DNA from: Lacrimispora defluvii
GTDB lineage: Bacteria > Bacillota > Clostridia > Lachnospirales > Lachnospiraceae
Length of the DNA stretch: 64,000 bases
Assembly (NCBI GenBank): GCA_013036995.1
Contig: JAAOXG010000008.1
Span: 1 to 64,000, forward strand
Direction: 5' to 3'
In this document: positions 40,894-51,943 of the stretch, piece by piece
Layout of the letters: every line of letters begins with the position of its first letter
Numbering within the stretch: position 1 is the first letter of the stretch
Translations under genes and position numbers: made by a program
Notes under the pieces: generated by a model
The model's database searches: none
Seen by the model: the letters and a program-made list of their open reading frames with translations, nothing else
Told to the model about the DNA's origin: nothing

Positions 40894-41679
40894 GTGAAAG
40901 AATCTGAAGATAGAATTAACAGTCAGGAAGAAAATGAAGCAGCCAATGCAGAAGTAACCAATGCAGAAGGAACCAGAAAAGAAAATCTGGAAGAGAAAAA
41001 AACAGAAAAAGATATTGAACAAAAGGAAGATCAGAAGCTGGAAGAATATGGTCAGATGACTCTTGATGATAATGAGGGGAAACGTAAAATTCATCTGCTG
41101 ACCATTATCGGAGAGATTGAAGGACATGAGAATCTTTCCAGTAACAGCAAAGCCACCAAATATGATCATGTCCTCCCAAAACTTGCAGAAATAGAAGACG
41201 ATGACTCAGTGGAAGGATTATTAGTTCTTTTAAATACTTCAGGAGGTGATGTGGATGCGGGATTAGCCATTGCAGAGATGATTGCATCCTTAAGTATTCC
41301 CACAGTCTCACTGGTTCTTGGAGGCAGCCACTCCATCGGAGTTCCTCTGGCAGTAAGCACCAATTATTCCTTTATTGTTCCCACCGGAACCATGATGATT
41401 CACCCGGTAAGAATGACCGGTATGGTAATCGGAGCTTCCCAGACCTATGAGTATTTTGAAATGATACAGGACCGGATTTTAAGCTTTGTTTCCAATCATG
41501 CAAAGATTGCCTATGATCAGTTAAAAAGACTTATGCTTAATACGGAAATGCTCACCAGGGACTTAGGTACGGTACTGGTGGGAGAGGAAACGGTTAAGGA
41601 AGGTCTTATTGATGAAGTAGGCGGAATTAAGGATGCGTTAAAAAAATTATATGAACTGATGGAAACTGCTTCCTCTTAG
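40894..41679 (+). CDS. tepA: ClpP-fold serine protease, TepA-like translocation-enhancing protein
   Basis: A 261-residue cytosolic protein of the TepA/SppA-like ClpP-fold family. The N-terminal ~75 residues are highly charged (Glu/Lys/Asn-rich). The core has GLLVLLNTSGGDVDAGLAIA, the nucleophile Ser in LGGSHSIGVPLA, the catalytic His in MMIHPVRM and Asp in TRDLGT. TepA in Bacillus is linked to protein translocation and to spore formation. I place the start at GTG 40894 because CAGGAGG precedes it; the longer frame starts in AT-rich non-coding sequence. It lies directly upstream of ftsK/spoIIIE, as in many Firmicutes. Confidence 0.85.
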   Translation: MKESEDRINSQEENEAANAEVTNAEGTRKENLEEKKTEKDIEQKEDQKLEEYGQMTLDDNEGKRKIHLLTIIGEIEGHENLSSNSKATKYDHVLPKLAEIEDDDSVEGLLVLLNTSGGDVDAGLAIAEMIASLSIPTVSLVLGGSHSIGVPLAVSTNYSFIVPTGTMMIHPVRMTGMVIGASQTYEYFEMIQDRILSFVSNHAKIAYDQLKRLMLNTEMLTRDLGTVLVGEETVKEGLIDEVGGIKDALKKLYELMETASS

Positions 41680-41682
41680 CCG

Positions 41683-41711
41683 TTGCAATTCTCCCGTTTT
41701 TTTTGTATACT
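41683..41711 (+). promoter_or_regulatory. Promoter of ftsK
   Basis: TTGCAA (41683-41688) and TATACT (41706-41711) with 17-bp spacing, 30 bp before the GTG start. Confidence 0.6.
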
Positions 41712-41740
41712 GATACCAATGGATAGAAGGGGGAAGTATT

Positions 41741-44482
41741 GTGCCTGAGACAACAAAGAAGAAGACAACAGCTAAAAAAGGGACAAAAACAAAAAACGGG
41801 AGAGCAGGAAACACCAGATCAAGGAAGAATGTGGTTTTGCCGGAACCGGAATTTATCCACTCAGAAGTCGTGATTATTATGTCATTTGCCGCTGCGGCCA
41901 TTTTGTTTTTAAGCAATTTTCACTTGTGCGGTATGGTAGGTGATTTTTTCCGCAGCGTGCAGCTTGGTATATTTGGCGGAATTGGATACATTGCACCGGT
42001 ACTGATGTTTGCAGGAATCGCATTCTATATTTCAAACCAGGGAAACCCGAGAGCAGTATTTAAACTGGTCTCCTGTGTTTTGGCGCTGGTTTCTTTGTGC
42101 GGATTTTTGCAGCTGCTTTTTGGTGTGAATACAGGAGAGAAAACGGGACTTTTTAATATTTATCTGGAAGCTTCTGTCAGCGGAAAAGGAGGAGGCCTGA
42201 TCGGCGGTTTACTTGCAGAGGGGCTTATTTCCATAATCGGAGTGGTGGGAGCTTATCTGGTTACTCTGGTTCTGATCATCATTTCACTGGTCTGTATTAC
42301 AGAAAAATCCTTTGTGAATATTGTAAAGACAGGAAGCGGAAAGGCGTATCACCATGCGAAAGAGAACATGGACATGCATATGGAGATTCATGCAAAGCGC
42401 CAGGAACTTAGAAAACAGCTGAGAGAAGAACAGAAACTGCGTGGGGTCAATTTAGATGCCACCAGGCTTTCCGCTGTCCAGGAAGAGGAAGCTCCGGATA
42501 AACCAGATTTTGAGAGGGATCTCTATGAAGAAGAAAATACTGGTATCGGTGATATTGCCGATGAGATTGATTCACAGACCAATAAGCTGACGGCAGTGAC
42601 AGCGGTTGAAACAGAAGAACCAAACCCGGCTGATGTATTCAGAGGAAGCATTTCACCGGAACCGGATGAGAATGACGATGATTCTGTTCCCTTTGAACCA
42701 GATGATATTGTGACTCCGTACAAACGAAGTTCCGATGAGGCATCCTTCTATATGAAGAAGGATGTCAGAACTCTTAAGGAAATGGAACTTGTGGATGATG
42801 ATTTCTATCCGGAAGAGCCAGAGATGGAAGAGCCAGAGATGGAAGAACCAGCAATCAGAGAGACATTCTCCATACCGGAGGAGCCCAAACAGGTGGTAAC
42901 TGCCGCCGGCAAGATCATTGAGACCGACACAGAGGCTCTTCAGAAAAAACTGGAGAAGAAACGGGAAGAAGCGCTTAAAGACGACGATTTCAGTGTAAGT
43001 AAACAGATTATTCAAAAAAAGGAAATTGTGAAGCTGGAATATAAGTTTCCACCTCTTTCGCTGCTTAAAAAAGGCAAAGCAGCGGTTTTTTCTGACCGGG
43101 AATACAAAGAAACGGCCATTAAGCTGCAGAAAACACTGCAGAATTTCGGTGTGGGAGTGACTGTGACCAATATCAGCTGCGGCCCTTCCGTAACCAGATA
43201 CGAACTCCACCCGGAGCAGGGAGTAAAGGTAAGCAAAATCGTAAGTCTTGCTGATGATATTAAGCTGAGTCTTGCAGCCGCAGATATACGAATCGAAGCG
43301 CCTATTCCGGGAAAATCAGCAGTGGGGATTGAAGTGCCCAATAAAGAAAATAATATGGTGTATTTAAGAGACATTCTGGAGGCAGACGGCTTTCAGAAGC
43401 ATTCCTCCAATATTGCATTTGCAGTGGGCAAGGATATCGGGGGACAGGTAGTCGTAACGGATATTGCCAAGATGCCCCACTTACTGATTGCAGGAGCTAC
43501 GGGCTCCGGTAAGTCCGTCTGTATTAATACCCTGATTATGAGTATTATTTTTAAAGCGGATCCTGACGATGTGAAGCTGATCATGGTGGACCCCAAAGTG
43601 GTGGAATTAAGTGTTTATAACGGAATTCCCCACCTGCTCCTTCCCGTTGTGACTGATCCTAAGAAAGCATCGGGAGCCTTAAACTGGGCAGTTGCGGAGA
43701 TGACAGACCGTTATAATAAATTTGCCCAGTATAATGTCAGGGAGATTAAAGGCTACAACGCGAAAGTGGAAAGCCTAAAGGACATTGAGGATGAAAACAA
43801 ACCCCAGAAGATGCCCCAGATCGTAATTATAATCGACGAGCTTGCTGATTTAATGATGGTAGCTCCAGGGGAAGTGGAGGATTCCATCTGTCGTCTTGCC
43901 CAGCTTGCCAGAGCAGCAGGAATCCATCTGGTAATTGCTACACAGCGTCCGTCTGTTAACGTTATTACCGGTCTGATTAAAGCAAATGTGCCGTCGAGAG
44001 TAGCGTTTGCCGTTTCCTCCGGTGTAGATTCCAGAACCATCATTGACATGAATGGTGCGGAGAAGCTTCTTGGAAAGGGTGATATGCTGTTTTATCCTGC
44101 CGGTTATCCAAAACCCATGCGTGTGCAGGGTGCATTTGTATCTGATTCGGAAGTTTCCAAGGTTGTGGACTTTTTAACGGAACAGGGAATGACACCGGAT
44201 TACAATCCGGAAGTAGAGAACATGATTGCCTCTGCGCCAACAGCCGCAGAGGCAAAAGGCGGCGGAAGTGACCGGGATGAATATTTTATCCAGGCAGGCA
44301 GATTCATCATTGAAAAAGACAAAGCTTCCATCGGTATGCTGCAGCGAATGTATAAAATCGGATTTAACCGGGCTGCAAGAATTATGGATCAGCTTGCAGA
44401 AGCCGGCGTGGTGGGAGAAGAGGAAGGAACCAAGCCCCGTAAGGTGCTTATGACCATGGAAGAATTTGAAGAGGCGTTTTAG
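41741..44482 (+). CDS. ftsK: FtsK/SpoIIIE-type DNA translocase
   Basis: A 913-residue septal DNA pump. After a basic N terminus, four to five membrane helices span about 45-190. A long acidic linker follows (about 200-430, with a repeated [13 protein letters not shown]). The motor domain has Walker [11 protein letters not shown] near residue 585, Walker [15 protein letters not shown], and the family block [21 protein letters not shown]. The C-terminal gamma winged-helix ([20 protein letters not shown] to the end) reads polar DNA motifs. It moves chromosome DNA through the division or sporulation septum. Start is GTG 41741 with AAGGGGG upstream. Confidence 0.95.
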   Translation: MPETTKKKTTAKKGTKTKNGRAGNTRSRKNVVLPEPEFIHSEVVIIMSFAAAAILFLSNFHLCGMVGDFFRSVQLGIFGGIGYIAPVLMFAGIAFYISNQGNPRAVFKLVSCVLALVSLCGFLQLLFGVNTGEKTGLFNIYLEASVSGKGGGLIGGLLAEGLISIIGVVGAYLVTLVLIIISLVCITEKSFVNIVKTGSGKAYHHAKENMDMHMEIHAKRQELRKQLREEQKLRGVNLDATRLSAVQEEEAPDKPDFERDLYEEENTGIGDIADEIDSQTNKLTAVTAVETEEPNPADVFRGSISPEPDENDDDSVPFEPDDIVTPYKRSSDEASFYMKKDVRTLKEMELVDDDFYPEEPEMEEPEMEEPAIRETFSIPEEPKQVVTAAGKIIETDTEALQKKLEKKREEALKDDDFSVSKQIIQKKEIVKLEYKFPPLSLLKKGKAAVFSDREYKETAIKLQKTLQNFGVGVTVTNISCGPSVTRYELHPEQGVKVSKIVSLADDIKLSLAAADIRIEAPIPGKSAVGIEVPNKENNMVYLRDILEADGFQKHSSNIAFAVGKDIGGQVVVTDIAKMPHLLIAGATGSGKSVCINTLIMSIIFKADPDDVKLIMVDPKVVELSVYNGIPHLLLPVVTDPKKASGALNWAVAEMTDRYNKFAQYNVREIKGYNAKVESLKDIEDENKPQKMPQIVIIIDELADLMMVAPGEVEDSICRLAQLARAAGIHLVIATQRPSVNVITGLIKANVPSRVAFAVSSGVDSRTIIDMNGAEKLLGKGDMLFYPAGYPKPMRVQGAFVSDSEVSKVVDFLTEQGMTPDYNPEVENMIASAPTAAEAKGGGSDRDEYFIQAGRFIIEKDKASIGMLQRMYKIGFNRAARIMDQLAEAGVVGEEEGTKPRKVLMTMEEFEEAF

Positions 44483-44533
44483 CAAGGCGGGAGTGTAAAA
44501 AACCATTGCTTACATATAAGGAGGATGATACGT

Positions 44534-46204
44534 ATGAAAACAGATATTGAGATCGCACAGGAAGCAACGATGATACCGATTAAGGAAGTGGCAGCATCCT
44601 ATGGGATTGCAGAGGACGATTTAGAACTTTACGGCAAATACAAAGCAAAGCTTTCCGATGAATTATGGGAGCAGGTAAAGGACCGTCCGGATGGAAAACT
44701 GGTTCTTGTTACAGCAATCAATCCCACACCGGCGGGAGAGGGAAAAACCACCACTACGGTAGGGCTTGGACAGGCATTTGGAAAGATGGGCAAAAAGGCG
44801 ATTATTGCCTTAAGAGAGCCATCCTTGGGACCCTGCTTTGGAATTAAGGGAGGTGCTGCCGGCGGCGGATATGCCCAGGTTGTTCCCATGGAAGATTTAA
44901 ATCTTCATTTTACCGGAGATTTTCATGCTATTACCTCTGCAAACAATTTGCTTTCCGCCCTTCTTGACAACCACATTCATCAGGGTAATGCTCTTGGAAT
45001 TGATACAAGGCAGATCCTCTGGAAGAGATGTCTGGATATGAATGACCGGGCATTAAGAAATATAGTGGTGGGACTTGGCTCAAAAGCGGAAGGATTTGTA
45101 AGAGAGGATCATTTCGTTATTACGGTGGCTTCTGAAATTATGGCAATTCTCTGCCTTGCAGATGATATGAATGATTTAAAAGAACGGTTGGGACGAATTA
45201 TTGTTGCATATAATTATTCCGGAGAGCCGGTGACTGCAGCCCAGTTAAATGCAGTAGGTGCCATGGCGGCCCTGCTTAAGGATGCGTTGAAACCAAATCT
45301 GATTCAGACTCTGGAGCATACCGGTGCAATTGTTCACGGCGGTCCGTTTGCCAATATCGCCCACGGCTGCAACAGCGTGCGTGCGACTAAGACAGCTTTA
45401 AAATTAGCGGATGTGGTTGTGACTGAGGCTGGATTCGGTGCAGATTTAGGTGCAGAAAAATTCCTGGATATCAAATGCAGAAAAGCTTCCTTAAAACCGG
45501 ATGCCATAGTTCTGGTAGCCACTGTAAGAGCATTAAAATACAACGGCGGCGTACCAAAAGACCAGTTGAAAGATGAAAATCTGGAAGCTTTGAAAAAAGG
45601 TATTGTGAACCTTGAAAAGCACATTGAAAATATGCAAAAGTACGGCGTTCCCGTTGTCGTAACCCTGAATTCCTTTGTGACAGATACAGAAAACGAATAT
45701 CAGTTTGTTAAGAATTTCTGTGAGGAAAAAGGCTGTGAATTTGCTTTATCCCAGGTTTGGGAAAAAGGCGGGGAAGGCGGAATCCAGCTGGCAGAAAAGG
45801 TTCTTGAAACACTGGAAAACAAGACCAGTCATTTCGCACCCATCTATCCTGATGACATGAGTCTTGAGGATAAGATCAGTACCGTTGCCAGAGAAATTTA
45901 CGGGGCAGACGGAGTGACTTATGCTCCATCCGCTTTAAAATCCATCAGAAAGTTTGAAGAGATGGGATTTGGCAGCCTGCCGGTGTGCATGGCTAAAACA
46001 CAGTACTCTTTATCCGATGATCAGACAAAGCTGGGCCGTCCCCAGGGGTTTGAGATAAATGTACGGGATGCTTACGTCAGCGCCGGTGCTGGATTTGTTG
46101 TTGTTTTAACAGGCGCCATTATGACGATGCCTGGTCTGCCGAAGAAACCGGCAGCTGATAGTATTGATGTAAATAATGAGGGAGTAATCACAGGATTATT
46201 CTGA
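44534..46204 (+). CDS. fhs: Formate--tetrahydrofolate ligase
   Basis: A 556-residue enzyme that makes 10-formyl-THF from formate, ATP and THF, central to one-carbon metabolism and to the acetogenic methyl branch. The phosphate-binding loop is [18 protein letters not shown], followed by [20 protein letters not shown] and [17 protein letters not shown], all hallmark blocks. I prefer ATG 44534 because AAGGAGG (44518-44524) is correctly spaced from it; the in-frame ATG three codons upstream overlaps that signal. It is flanked by ftsK and murE; no other Wood-Ljungdahl gene is in the window. Confidence 0.97.
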   Translation: MKTDIEIAQEATMIPIKEVAASYGIAEDDLELYGKYKAKLSDELWEQVKDRPDGKLVLVTAINPTPAGEGKTTTTVGLGQAFGKMGKKAIIALREPSLGPCFGIKGGAAGGGYAQVVPMEDLNLHFTGDFHAITSANNLLSALLDNHIHQGNALGIDTRQILWKRCLDMNDRALRNIVVGLGSKAEGFVREDHFVITVASEIMAILCLADDMNDLKERLGRIIVAYNYSGEPVTAAQLNAVGAMAALLKDALKPNLIQTLEHTGAIVHGGPFANIAHGCNSVRATKTALKLADVVVTEAGFGADLGAEKFLDIKCRKASLKPDAIVLVATVRALKYNGGVPKDQLKDENLEALKKGIVNLEKHIENMQKYGVPVVVTLNSFVTDTENEYQFVKNFCEEKGCEFALSQVWEKGGEGGIQLAEKVLETLENKTSHFAPIYPDDMSLEDKISTVAREIYGADGVTYAPSALKSIRKFEEMGFGSLPVCMAKTQYSLSDDQTKLGRPQGFEINVRDAYVSAGAGFVVVLTGAIMTMPGLPKKPAADSIDVNNEGVITGLF

Positions 46205-46217
46205 TTTGGAGGTTTTT

Positions 46218-47702
46218 ATGAAGTTTAGTCAGTGGCTTAAGGATCTGGATTATGAATTATTGCAGGGGAATCCTGATGTGGAAGTAGAAGATGTGGTCTA
46301 TGACTCCAGAAAGGCCAGAAGCGGTTCAGTATTTGTCTGCACCGTAGGCACCAGAGTCGATTCCCATGATTTTATAGCGGAAGTGGTGGGAAAAGGAGTG
46401 ACTGTTCTTGTTCTGGAACGCAGGGTGAGCGTACCGGAAGGAGTGACTGCCATATTCGTACATAGTGCCAGAGAAGCACTGGCTGTTTTGTCTGCCGCCA
46501 GATTTGATTATCCAGCCAAACGTATGGTTACCATTGGGGTGACCGGCACAAAGGGAAAAACTACCACCACCCATATGATAAAGGCCATTTTAGAGGCGTG
46601 CGGAAAGAAAGTGGGTATGATTGGAACTACTGGGATTGTCATCGGAGAGAAGGTAACTCCCACGGCTAATACAACACCAGAATCTTACCAGCTTCACCAG
46701 GCGTTTTATCAAATGGCAGAAGAAGGCTGTGAGTATATGGTTATGGAAGTGTCCTCTCAGGCGTTTAAGATGCACCGGGTGGATGGCCTTACATTTGATT
46801 ACGGCTTATTTACCAACATTTCCCCCGATCACATCGGACCGGATGAACATGAGAATTTTGAAGAATATTTATATTACAAGTCATTGATTTTTCAACGTTC
46901 CAAAGTGGGCATTATGAATGGGGATGACGAACATTTTAAGGAGGCTGTTAAGGATGCGTCCTGCAAGCTTTATTCCTTTTCCCTTGACCAGGAAGGAACC
47001 AGCTTTAAAGCTGAGAATATCCGCTATGTAGCCCAGTCTGATTTTGTAGGACTTGAATTTGACGTAAAGGGAATTTATGAACTGGCTGTCCGTGTCAATA
47101 TTCCCGGCAGATTCAATGTTGCCAACGCTCTGGCTGCAGTCAGCGTTTTAAGTTTTCTGAATCTGCCAAAGGAAAAGATCTGTCATGGGCTGGAGCATCT
47201 AAGCGTGAACGGAAGAATGGAAATCGTTTATTCCTCTGAAAGATGTACCGTAATTGTAGATTATGCCCATAACGCAGTCAGCATGGAAAGTCTTTTAAAG
47301 ACGCTGAGAGATTATAATCCAAAACGTCTGGTCTGTGTTTTTGGCTGTGGAGGAAACCGCTCCAAAGACCGCCGCTATTCCATGGGCGACAGTGCGGGCC
47401 GTCTTGCAGATTTCACCATTCTGACAGCGGATAACTCCCGTTTTGAGAAAACAGAAGACATCATTGCAGATATCAGAAGCAGTATTTCAAAAACGAAGGG
47501 AACTTTTATTGAAATCCCCGACAGAAGAGAGGCTATTCGTTACAGCATTTTACATGCAATGCCAGGTGATATGATTGCTGTGATCGGCAAAGGCCATGAA
47601 GACTATCAGGAAGTGAATGGGGAACGCCATCATTTCTCTGACAGGGAAGAAATCTTAAACGTTGTGCAGAGTACTGATTTTCTTGAAAGACAGAGTAAAT
47701 AA
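46218..47702 (+). CDS. murE: UDP-N-acetylmuramoyl-tripeptide synthetase (MurE)
   Basis: A 494-residue Mur ligase that adds the third amino acid to the peptidoglycan stem. The ATP loop is GVTGTKGKTTTTHMIKAI; substrate blocks include TTPESYQLHQAFY and a C-terminal FGCGGNRSKDRRYSMG. The residue-specificity motif reads TADNSRFEKTEDI; the Arg is that of the DNPR motif of meso-diaminopimelate enzymes, with Pro replaced by Ser, so DAP is the likely substrate. The TTGGAGG ribosome-binding site fixes ATG 46218. A hairpin separates it from murF. Confidence 0.93.
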   Translation: MKFSQWLKDLDYELLQGNPDVEVEDVVYDSRKARSGSVFVCTVGTRVDSHDFIAEVVGKGVTVLVLERRVSVPEGVTAIFVHSAREALAVLSAARFDYPAKRMVTIGVTGTKGKTTTTHMIKAILEACGKKVGMIGTTGIVIGEKVTPTANTTPESYQLHQAFYQMAEEGCEYMVMEVSSQAFKMHRVDGLTFDYGLFTNISPDHIGPDEHENFEEYLYYKSLIFQRSKVGIMNGDDEHFKEAVKDASCKLYSFSLDQEGTSFKAENIRYVAQSDFVGLEFDVKGIYELAVRVNIPGRFNVANALAAVSVLSFLNLPKEKICHGLEHLSVNGRMEIVYSSERCTVIVDYAHNAVSMESLLKTLRDYNPKRLVCVFGCGGNRSKDRRYSMGDSAGRLADFTILTADNSRFEKTEDIIADIRSSISKTKGTFIEIPDRREAIRYSILHAMPGDMIAVIGKGHEDYQEVNGERHHFSDREEILNVVQSTDFLERQSK

Positions 47703-47723
47703 AATTGCCATAAGAAAAAGAAT

Positions 47724-47760
47724 GCCGGAGGCCGTTGAGGAAATGTGGCTTTCGGCTTTT
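47724..47760 (+). other. Hairpin with short U-run between murE and murF
   Basis: GCCGGAGGCC (47724-47733) pairs with GGCTTTCGGC (47747-47756), ten pairs with two G-U, followed by TTTT. It may act as a weak terminator or attenuator within the mur operon. Confidence 0.45.
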
Positions 47761-47813
47761 CCACGGAAGATGGCAGGAATGTGCGCAGGAAGCGGACATG
47801 GAACGGAGGAATC

Positions 47814-49178
47814 ATGGTAAATATGACAGTAAAGGAAATACTTGCAGCTACAGGCGGAACACTTCTTTGCGGGAGGGAGGATACGGTTATAAAACACATC
47901 AGTATCGATTCCAGAACCATGAAGGGAAATGATTTATTTGTACCAATTATCGGGGAGAAAGTGGATGCCCATCGTTTTATAGATCAGGCTTTTGAACATG
48001 GCGCAGCAGCTGTTTTAACCAGTGAGCATGATGCCATGGAATCAGAAAAGCCATGGATACGGGTTGACGATACGAAAAAGGCGCTTCAGGCAGTGGGGAG
48101 TTTTTACAGAGAACGTTTATCTCTTCCCCTCATCGGTATTACAGGAAGCGTGGGTAAGACAACTACCAGAGAGATGGTGGCATGTGCGCTTTCTTCCCGT
48201 TATCAGGTTTATAAAACTCCAGGTAACAGCAACAGCCAGGTTGGGCTTCCCATCACCCTTTGCGAAATAACACCGGAAGATGAGATCGGCGTGATCGAAC
48301 TGGGGATGAGTGAACCGGGGGAACTCACCGTGATTGCCAGAATTGCCAGAATCCATATGGCTGTCATTACCAACATCGGAGTGGCACATATTGAACAGCT
48401 GGGATCAAGGGAAAACATATACAGAGAAAAACTGACTATCCAGGATGGCCTTTGCGAAAACGGAATTCTCTTTTTAAACGGAGACGACGATATGCTAAAA
48501 GATACAAAAGCAAAGGAAGGCTGCAGAACGGTGTTTTATGGAACTGGAGAAAATTGTGATTACAGAGCGGTTGATATCCATTTGGAGGATGGATTCCCTG
48601 TGTTCACGGCAGTGCATAATCAGCAGAAAGTCCCTGTACGGCTGTCTGTCATGGGAAGCCATAATATCTTAAATGCCATGGTATCTTTGGCAGTCGCAGC
48701 AGAAAACGGCATTTCCATGGAAGAAGCGGCAAAGTCCCTGATGAGCTTTCATGGATATAAAAACCGCCAGCAGATTTATGAGACTGGTACACTCACCGTA
48801 ATTGATGATACTTATAACGCCAGTCCGGTTTCCATGAAAGCAGGGCTTGAAGTTTTAGGTTCTATTACCAAAGCAAAAAGAAAGATTGCAGTACTGGCTG
48901 ATATGAAGGAGCTGGGAGACCGTTCTCCGGAATATCATTATGAAATCGGTACATATATTGCAGCACATCCGGTTGACTGCGTGGTGACACTGGGAGAACT
49001 GGCAGGAGAAATCGCCAGGGCAGTAAGGGAGAATGCACCAGAAATCACAGTAAAAGAATTTATGGAACAGGAACCGTTAACAGCTTATTTAAAGGAAGAA
49101 TTAAAGACGGGTGACTGTGTGCTGTTTAAAGGCTCTAACAGCATGAAACTGGGGCAGGTAGCAGAACAGTTTCATTAA
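47814..49178 (+). CDS. murF: UDP-MurNAc-tripeptide--D-alanyl-D-alanine ligase (MurF)
   Basis: A 454-residue Mur ligase that attaches D-Ala-D-Ala to complete the muropeptide stem. The N-terminal domain begins MVNMTVKEILAATGGTLLCG; the ATP loop is GITGSVGKTTTREMVACAL, and the family blocks NSQVGLPITLCEI, ELGMSEPGEL and IDDTYNASPVSMKAGLEVL are present. ATG 47814 has CGGAGGA just before it; the longer frame is not supported. It directly follows murE and precedes priA by 24 bp. Confidence 0.95.
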   Translation: MVNMTVKEILAATGGTLLCGREDTVIKHISIDSRTMKGNDLFVPIIGEKVDAHRFIDQAFEHGAAAVLTSEHDAMESEKPWIRVDDTKKALQAVGSFYRERLSLPLIGITGSVGKTTTREMVACALSSRYQVYKTPGNSNSQVGLPITLCEITPEDEIGVIELGMSEPGELTVIARIARIHMAVITNIGVAHIEQLGSRENIYREKLTIQDGLCENGILFLNGDDDMLKDTKAKEGCRTVFYGTGENCDYRAVDIHLEDGFPVFTAVHNQQKVPVRLSVMGSHNILNAMVSLAVAAENGISMEEAAKSLMSFHGYKNRQQIYETGTLTVIDDTYNASPVSMKAGLEVLGSITKAKRKIAVLADMKELGDRSPEYHYEIGTYIAAHPVDCVVTLGELAGEIARAVRENAPEITVKEFMEQEPLTAYLKEELKTGDCVLFKGSNSMKLGQVAEQFH

Positions 49179-49202
49179 CCAGTCCGCCTCTGGAGGAAAT
49201 GA

Positions 49203-51431
49203 ATGTCGGAAACATATGCCAGGATCATCATTGATATTTCTCACGAAAAAGTAGACAGAACCTTTGATTACCGGATTCCCCAGCATTTGCGTCAGGAGAT
49301 TACAGTAGGAACCAGGGTTCTGATTCCTTTTGGCAAGGGGAATACCATGCGTAAGGGATATGTGGTGGGAATTACGGCCAAGGCCAGTTATGATCCGGAT
49401 AAGATAAAAGAAATCGGGGGAATTGTAACGGATGGAGTTTCGGCGGAATCAAGGCTGATCACTCTTGCGTGGTGGTTAAAAGAACAGTATGGCTCTACCA
49501 TGAATCAGGCACTGAAAACCGTGCTTCCGATCAAGCAGAAGGTAAAGCCAAAAGAAAAGAAAATCATAAGAAGTCTTTTAAACCGGGAACAGTTAAGCAA
49601 TGCACTAAAGGAGGCGGAAAAAAAGAGTTACAAGGCAAGAGTCCGGCTTTTTTTTGCACTGCTTGATAATCCTGTGATTCCTTACGAAATCGCAGTAAAC
49701 CAGATGAACCTTTCTGCATCGGCAATTAAGCCTTTGATTGAAAAGGGTGATATTTGTCTTGAATCGGAAGAAATTTACCGCAATCCCATTCAGATAGAAA
49801 GTCAGGAAGAAAAAAGACTACGGCTGAATCCTGGGCAGCAGATTATTGTGGACAGCTTTAACCGGGACTATTCAGAAGGCAAACGGGATACGTATCTGAT
49901 CCATGGAATTACCGGCAGCGGCAAAACAGAAGTTTATATGGAATTGATTCAGCGTGTTATTGAAGATGACAGACAGGTTATCGTTCTGATTCCTGAAATT
50001 GCGCTGACCTATCAGACGGTGATGCGGTTCTACGGCAGATTTGGAAACCGGGTTTCCATTATTAATTCCCGTTTGTCAGCAGGAGAGCGCTTCGATCAGT
50101 TTGAACGTGCGAAAAATGGCGATATTGATATTATGATCGGTCCAAGATCCGCTTTATTTACCCCGTTTTCCAGATTGGGACTGATTCTTATTGATGAGGA
50201 GCACGAAGGTGCATATAAAAGTGAGACAGTACCGAGATATCACGCCAGAGAGGTTGCAGGGAAGAGAGCGCAGATGGAAGGGGCATCTTTGGTGCTGGGA
50301 TCTGCAACCCCCTCCCTGGAAGCTTACACAAAGGCCCTGAGGGGAGAATACCAGTTATTTCGCCTCACAGAACGGGCAAAGAAGGACAGCAGTCTGGCTG
50401 AAGTATCGGTTGTGGATTTGAGGCAGGAGTTAAAGGATGGAAACAAGTCCATATTCAGCAGAAAATTGCAGATGCTGATGGAAGAACGGCTAAGGAAAAA
50501 AGAGCAGATCATGTTGTTTATAAACCGCAGAGGCTATGCTAATTTTGTTTCCTGCCGTTCCTGCGGAGAAGCCATACGATGCCCTCATTGTGATGTAACA
50601 CTGACGCTTCACAATAACAGCCGGCTTGTCTGCCATTACTGCGGACATACCATTCCCATGCCGTCGAAGTGTCCCTCCTGCAGTTCCCCCTATATTGCAA
50701 ACTTTGGAGTGGGAACACAAAAGATCGAGCAGATGACAAAGAAGATGTTTCCCCAGGCCAGAATTCTGCGTATGGATTTGGATACCACCAAAGGAAAGGG
50801 GGGACACGAAGCCATACTGTCAGCCTTTGCCGAACATGAGGGAGATATACTCATTGGTACCCAGATGATTGTAAAAGGTCATGATTTTCCTGATGTAACC
50901 CTGGTAGGGGTACTGGCAGCTGACTTATCCTTAAACACGCCGGATTACCGGTCAGGAGAGCGGACGTTTCAGCTTCTTACCCAGGCAGCCGGCAGAGCTG
51001 GCAGGGATGCCAAGGCAGGAGATGTGATTATTCAGACCTACAGCCCCGATCATTACAGCATTGTCACTGCCGCCAGCCAGGATTACGAGGCGTTTTATAG
51101 GCAGGAGATGGCGTTTCGCCGCCTGATGAAATATCCCCCGGCAAGCGGTCTTTTAACCATTCAGTTCTCATCCCGCAATGAGTCCGTTCTCACGGAAACA
51201 GCTGCCGCTGCAGGAGCCTTTGCAACTGCAATAGGAGAACCGGAGCAGGTTCAGCTGATTGGGCCGGTAGAGGCATCTGTATACAAAATTAATGATATAT
51301 ATAGAAAAATTTTATACTTGAAACAGGAAAACTATGATATACTAATTAAAATCAGGGATCAAATTGATGGTTTTTCTGAAAATCATCCTGAATTGTTTGA
51401 ACAAGTCTTGATCCAATATGATTTTTCGTAA
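49203..51431 (+). CDS. priA: Primosomal replication restart helicase PriA
   Basis: A 742-residue superfamily 2 DNA helicase that reloads the replisome at stalled forks. The N-terminal DNA-binding domain (from [13 protein letters not shown]) precedes helicase motifs: Walker [15 protein letters not shown] box [13 protein letters not shown] and GSATPSLEA. Zinc ligands cluster in [23 protein letters not shown] and CPSC. Motifs V and VI follow ([22 protein letters not shown]). The usual length is 730-800 residues. It opens the conserved priA-def-fmt run, with def 17 bp downstream. Confidence 0.96.
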   Translation: MSETYARIIIDISHEKVDRTFDYRIPQHLRQEITVGTRVLIPFGKGNTMRKGYVVGITAKASYDPDKIKEIGGIVTDGVSAESRLITLAWWLKEQYGSTMNQALKTVLPIKQKVKPKEKKIIRSLLNREQLSNALKEAEKKSYKARVRLFFALLDNPVIPYEIAVNQMNLSASAIKPLIEKGDICLESEEIYRNPIQIESQEEKRLRLNPGQQIIVDSFNRDYSEGKRDTYLIHGITGSGKTEVYMELIQRVIEDDRQVIVLIPEIALTYQTVMRFYGRFGNRVSIINSRLSAGERFDQFERAKNGDIDIMIGPRSALFTPFSRLGLILIDEEHEGAYKSETVPRYHAREVAGKRAQMEGASLVLGSATPSLEAYTKALRGEYQLFRLTERAKKDSSLAEVSVVDLRQELKDGNKSIFSRKLQMLMEERLRKKEQIMLFINRRGYANFVSCRSCGEAIRCPHCDVTLTLHNNSRLVCHYCGHTIPMPSKCPSCSSPYIANFGVGTQKIEQMTKKMFPQARILRMDLDTTKGKGGHEAILSAFAEHEGDILIGTQMIVKGHDFPDVTLVGVLAADLSLNTPDYRSGERTFQLLTQAAGRAGRDAKAGDVIIQTYSPDHYSIVTAASQDYEAFYRQEMAFRRLMKYPPASGLLTIQFSSRNESVLTETAAAAGAFATAIGEPEQVQLIGPVEASVYKINDIYRKILYLKQENYDILIKIRDQIDGFSENHPELFEQVLIQYDFS

Positions 51432-51448
51432 ATGAGAGGACAAATAAA

Positions 51449-51943
51449 ATGGCGATTAGAAAAATTAGAACCATTGGAGATGAAATTTTAAGAAAAAAAT
51501 GTAAGCCTGTGAAGGAGATCACCCCAAGAATCACCGATTTGATCAAAGACATGTTTGAAACCATGTATGAGGCCAATGGCGTAGGACTTGCAGCTCCCCA
51601 GGTAGGAATATTAAAGCAGATTGTGGTCATTGATGTGGAGGATGGCAATCAGTACGTTCTCATTAATCCGGAGATTATTGAGACAGACGGAGAACAGACC
51701 GGACCAGAAGGCTGCTTAAGTGTGCCTGGAAAATCCGGAACTGTCACCAGACCAAATTATGTGAAAGTCAAAGCATTTGACGCGGATATGCAGCCATTTG
51801 AGCTGGAAGGAGAAGAACTCCTTGCCCGTGCCATCTGCCATGAATGCGATCATTTAAGCGGTGAGCTGTTTGTGGATAAGGTAGAAGGGGAAATTGAAGA
51901 CGTGACTCTGGAAGAAGAGGAAGAGGAGGTTGAGGAATATTGA
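51449..51943 (+). CDS. def: Peptide deformylase
   Basis: A 164-residue metalloenzyme that removes the formyl group from nascent N-formyl-Met proteins. All three motifs are present: [18 protein letters not shown] (metal-binding Cys) and [10 protein letters not shown] (HEXXH metal-binding and catalytic Glu). The C-terminal tail is acidic ([10 protein letters not shown]). It is translationally coupled to fmt, whose ATG overlaps the def stop (TGATG), and the pair acts at the start and end of the formylation cycle. Confidence 0.96.
   Translation: MAIRKIRTIGDEILRKKCKPVKEITPRITDLIKDMFETMYEANGVGLAAPQVGILKQIVVIDVEDGNQYVLINPEIIETDGEQTGPEGCLSVPGKSGTVTRPNYVKVKAFDADMQPFELEGEELLARAICHECDHLSGELFVDKVEGEIEDVTLEEEEEEVEEY

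Noticed and set aside
42653-43374. Long antisense open frames inside ftsK
   Set aside because: They lie wholly inside a well-supported gene, lack ribosome-binding sites and encode biased, unrecognisable peptides.
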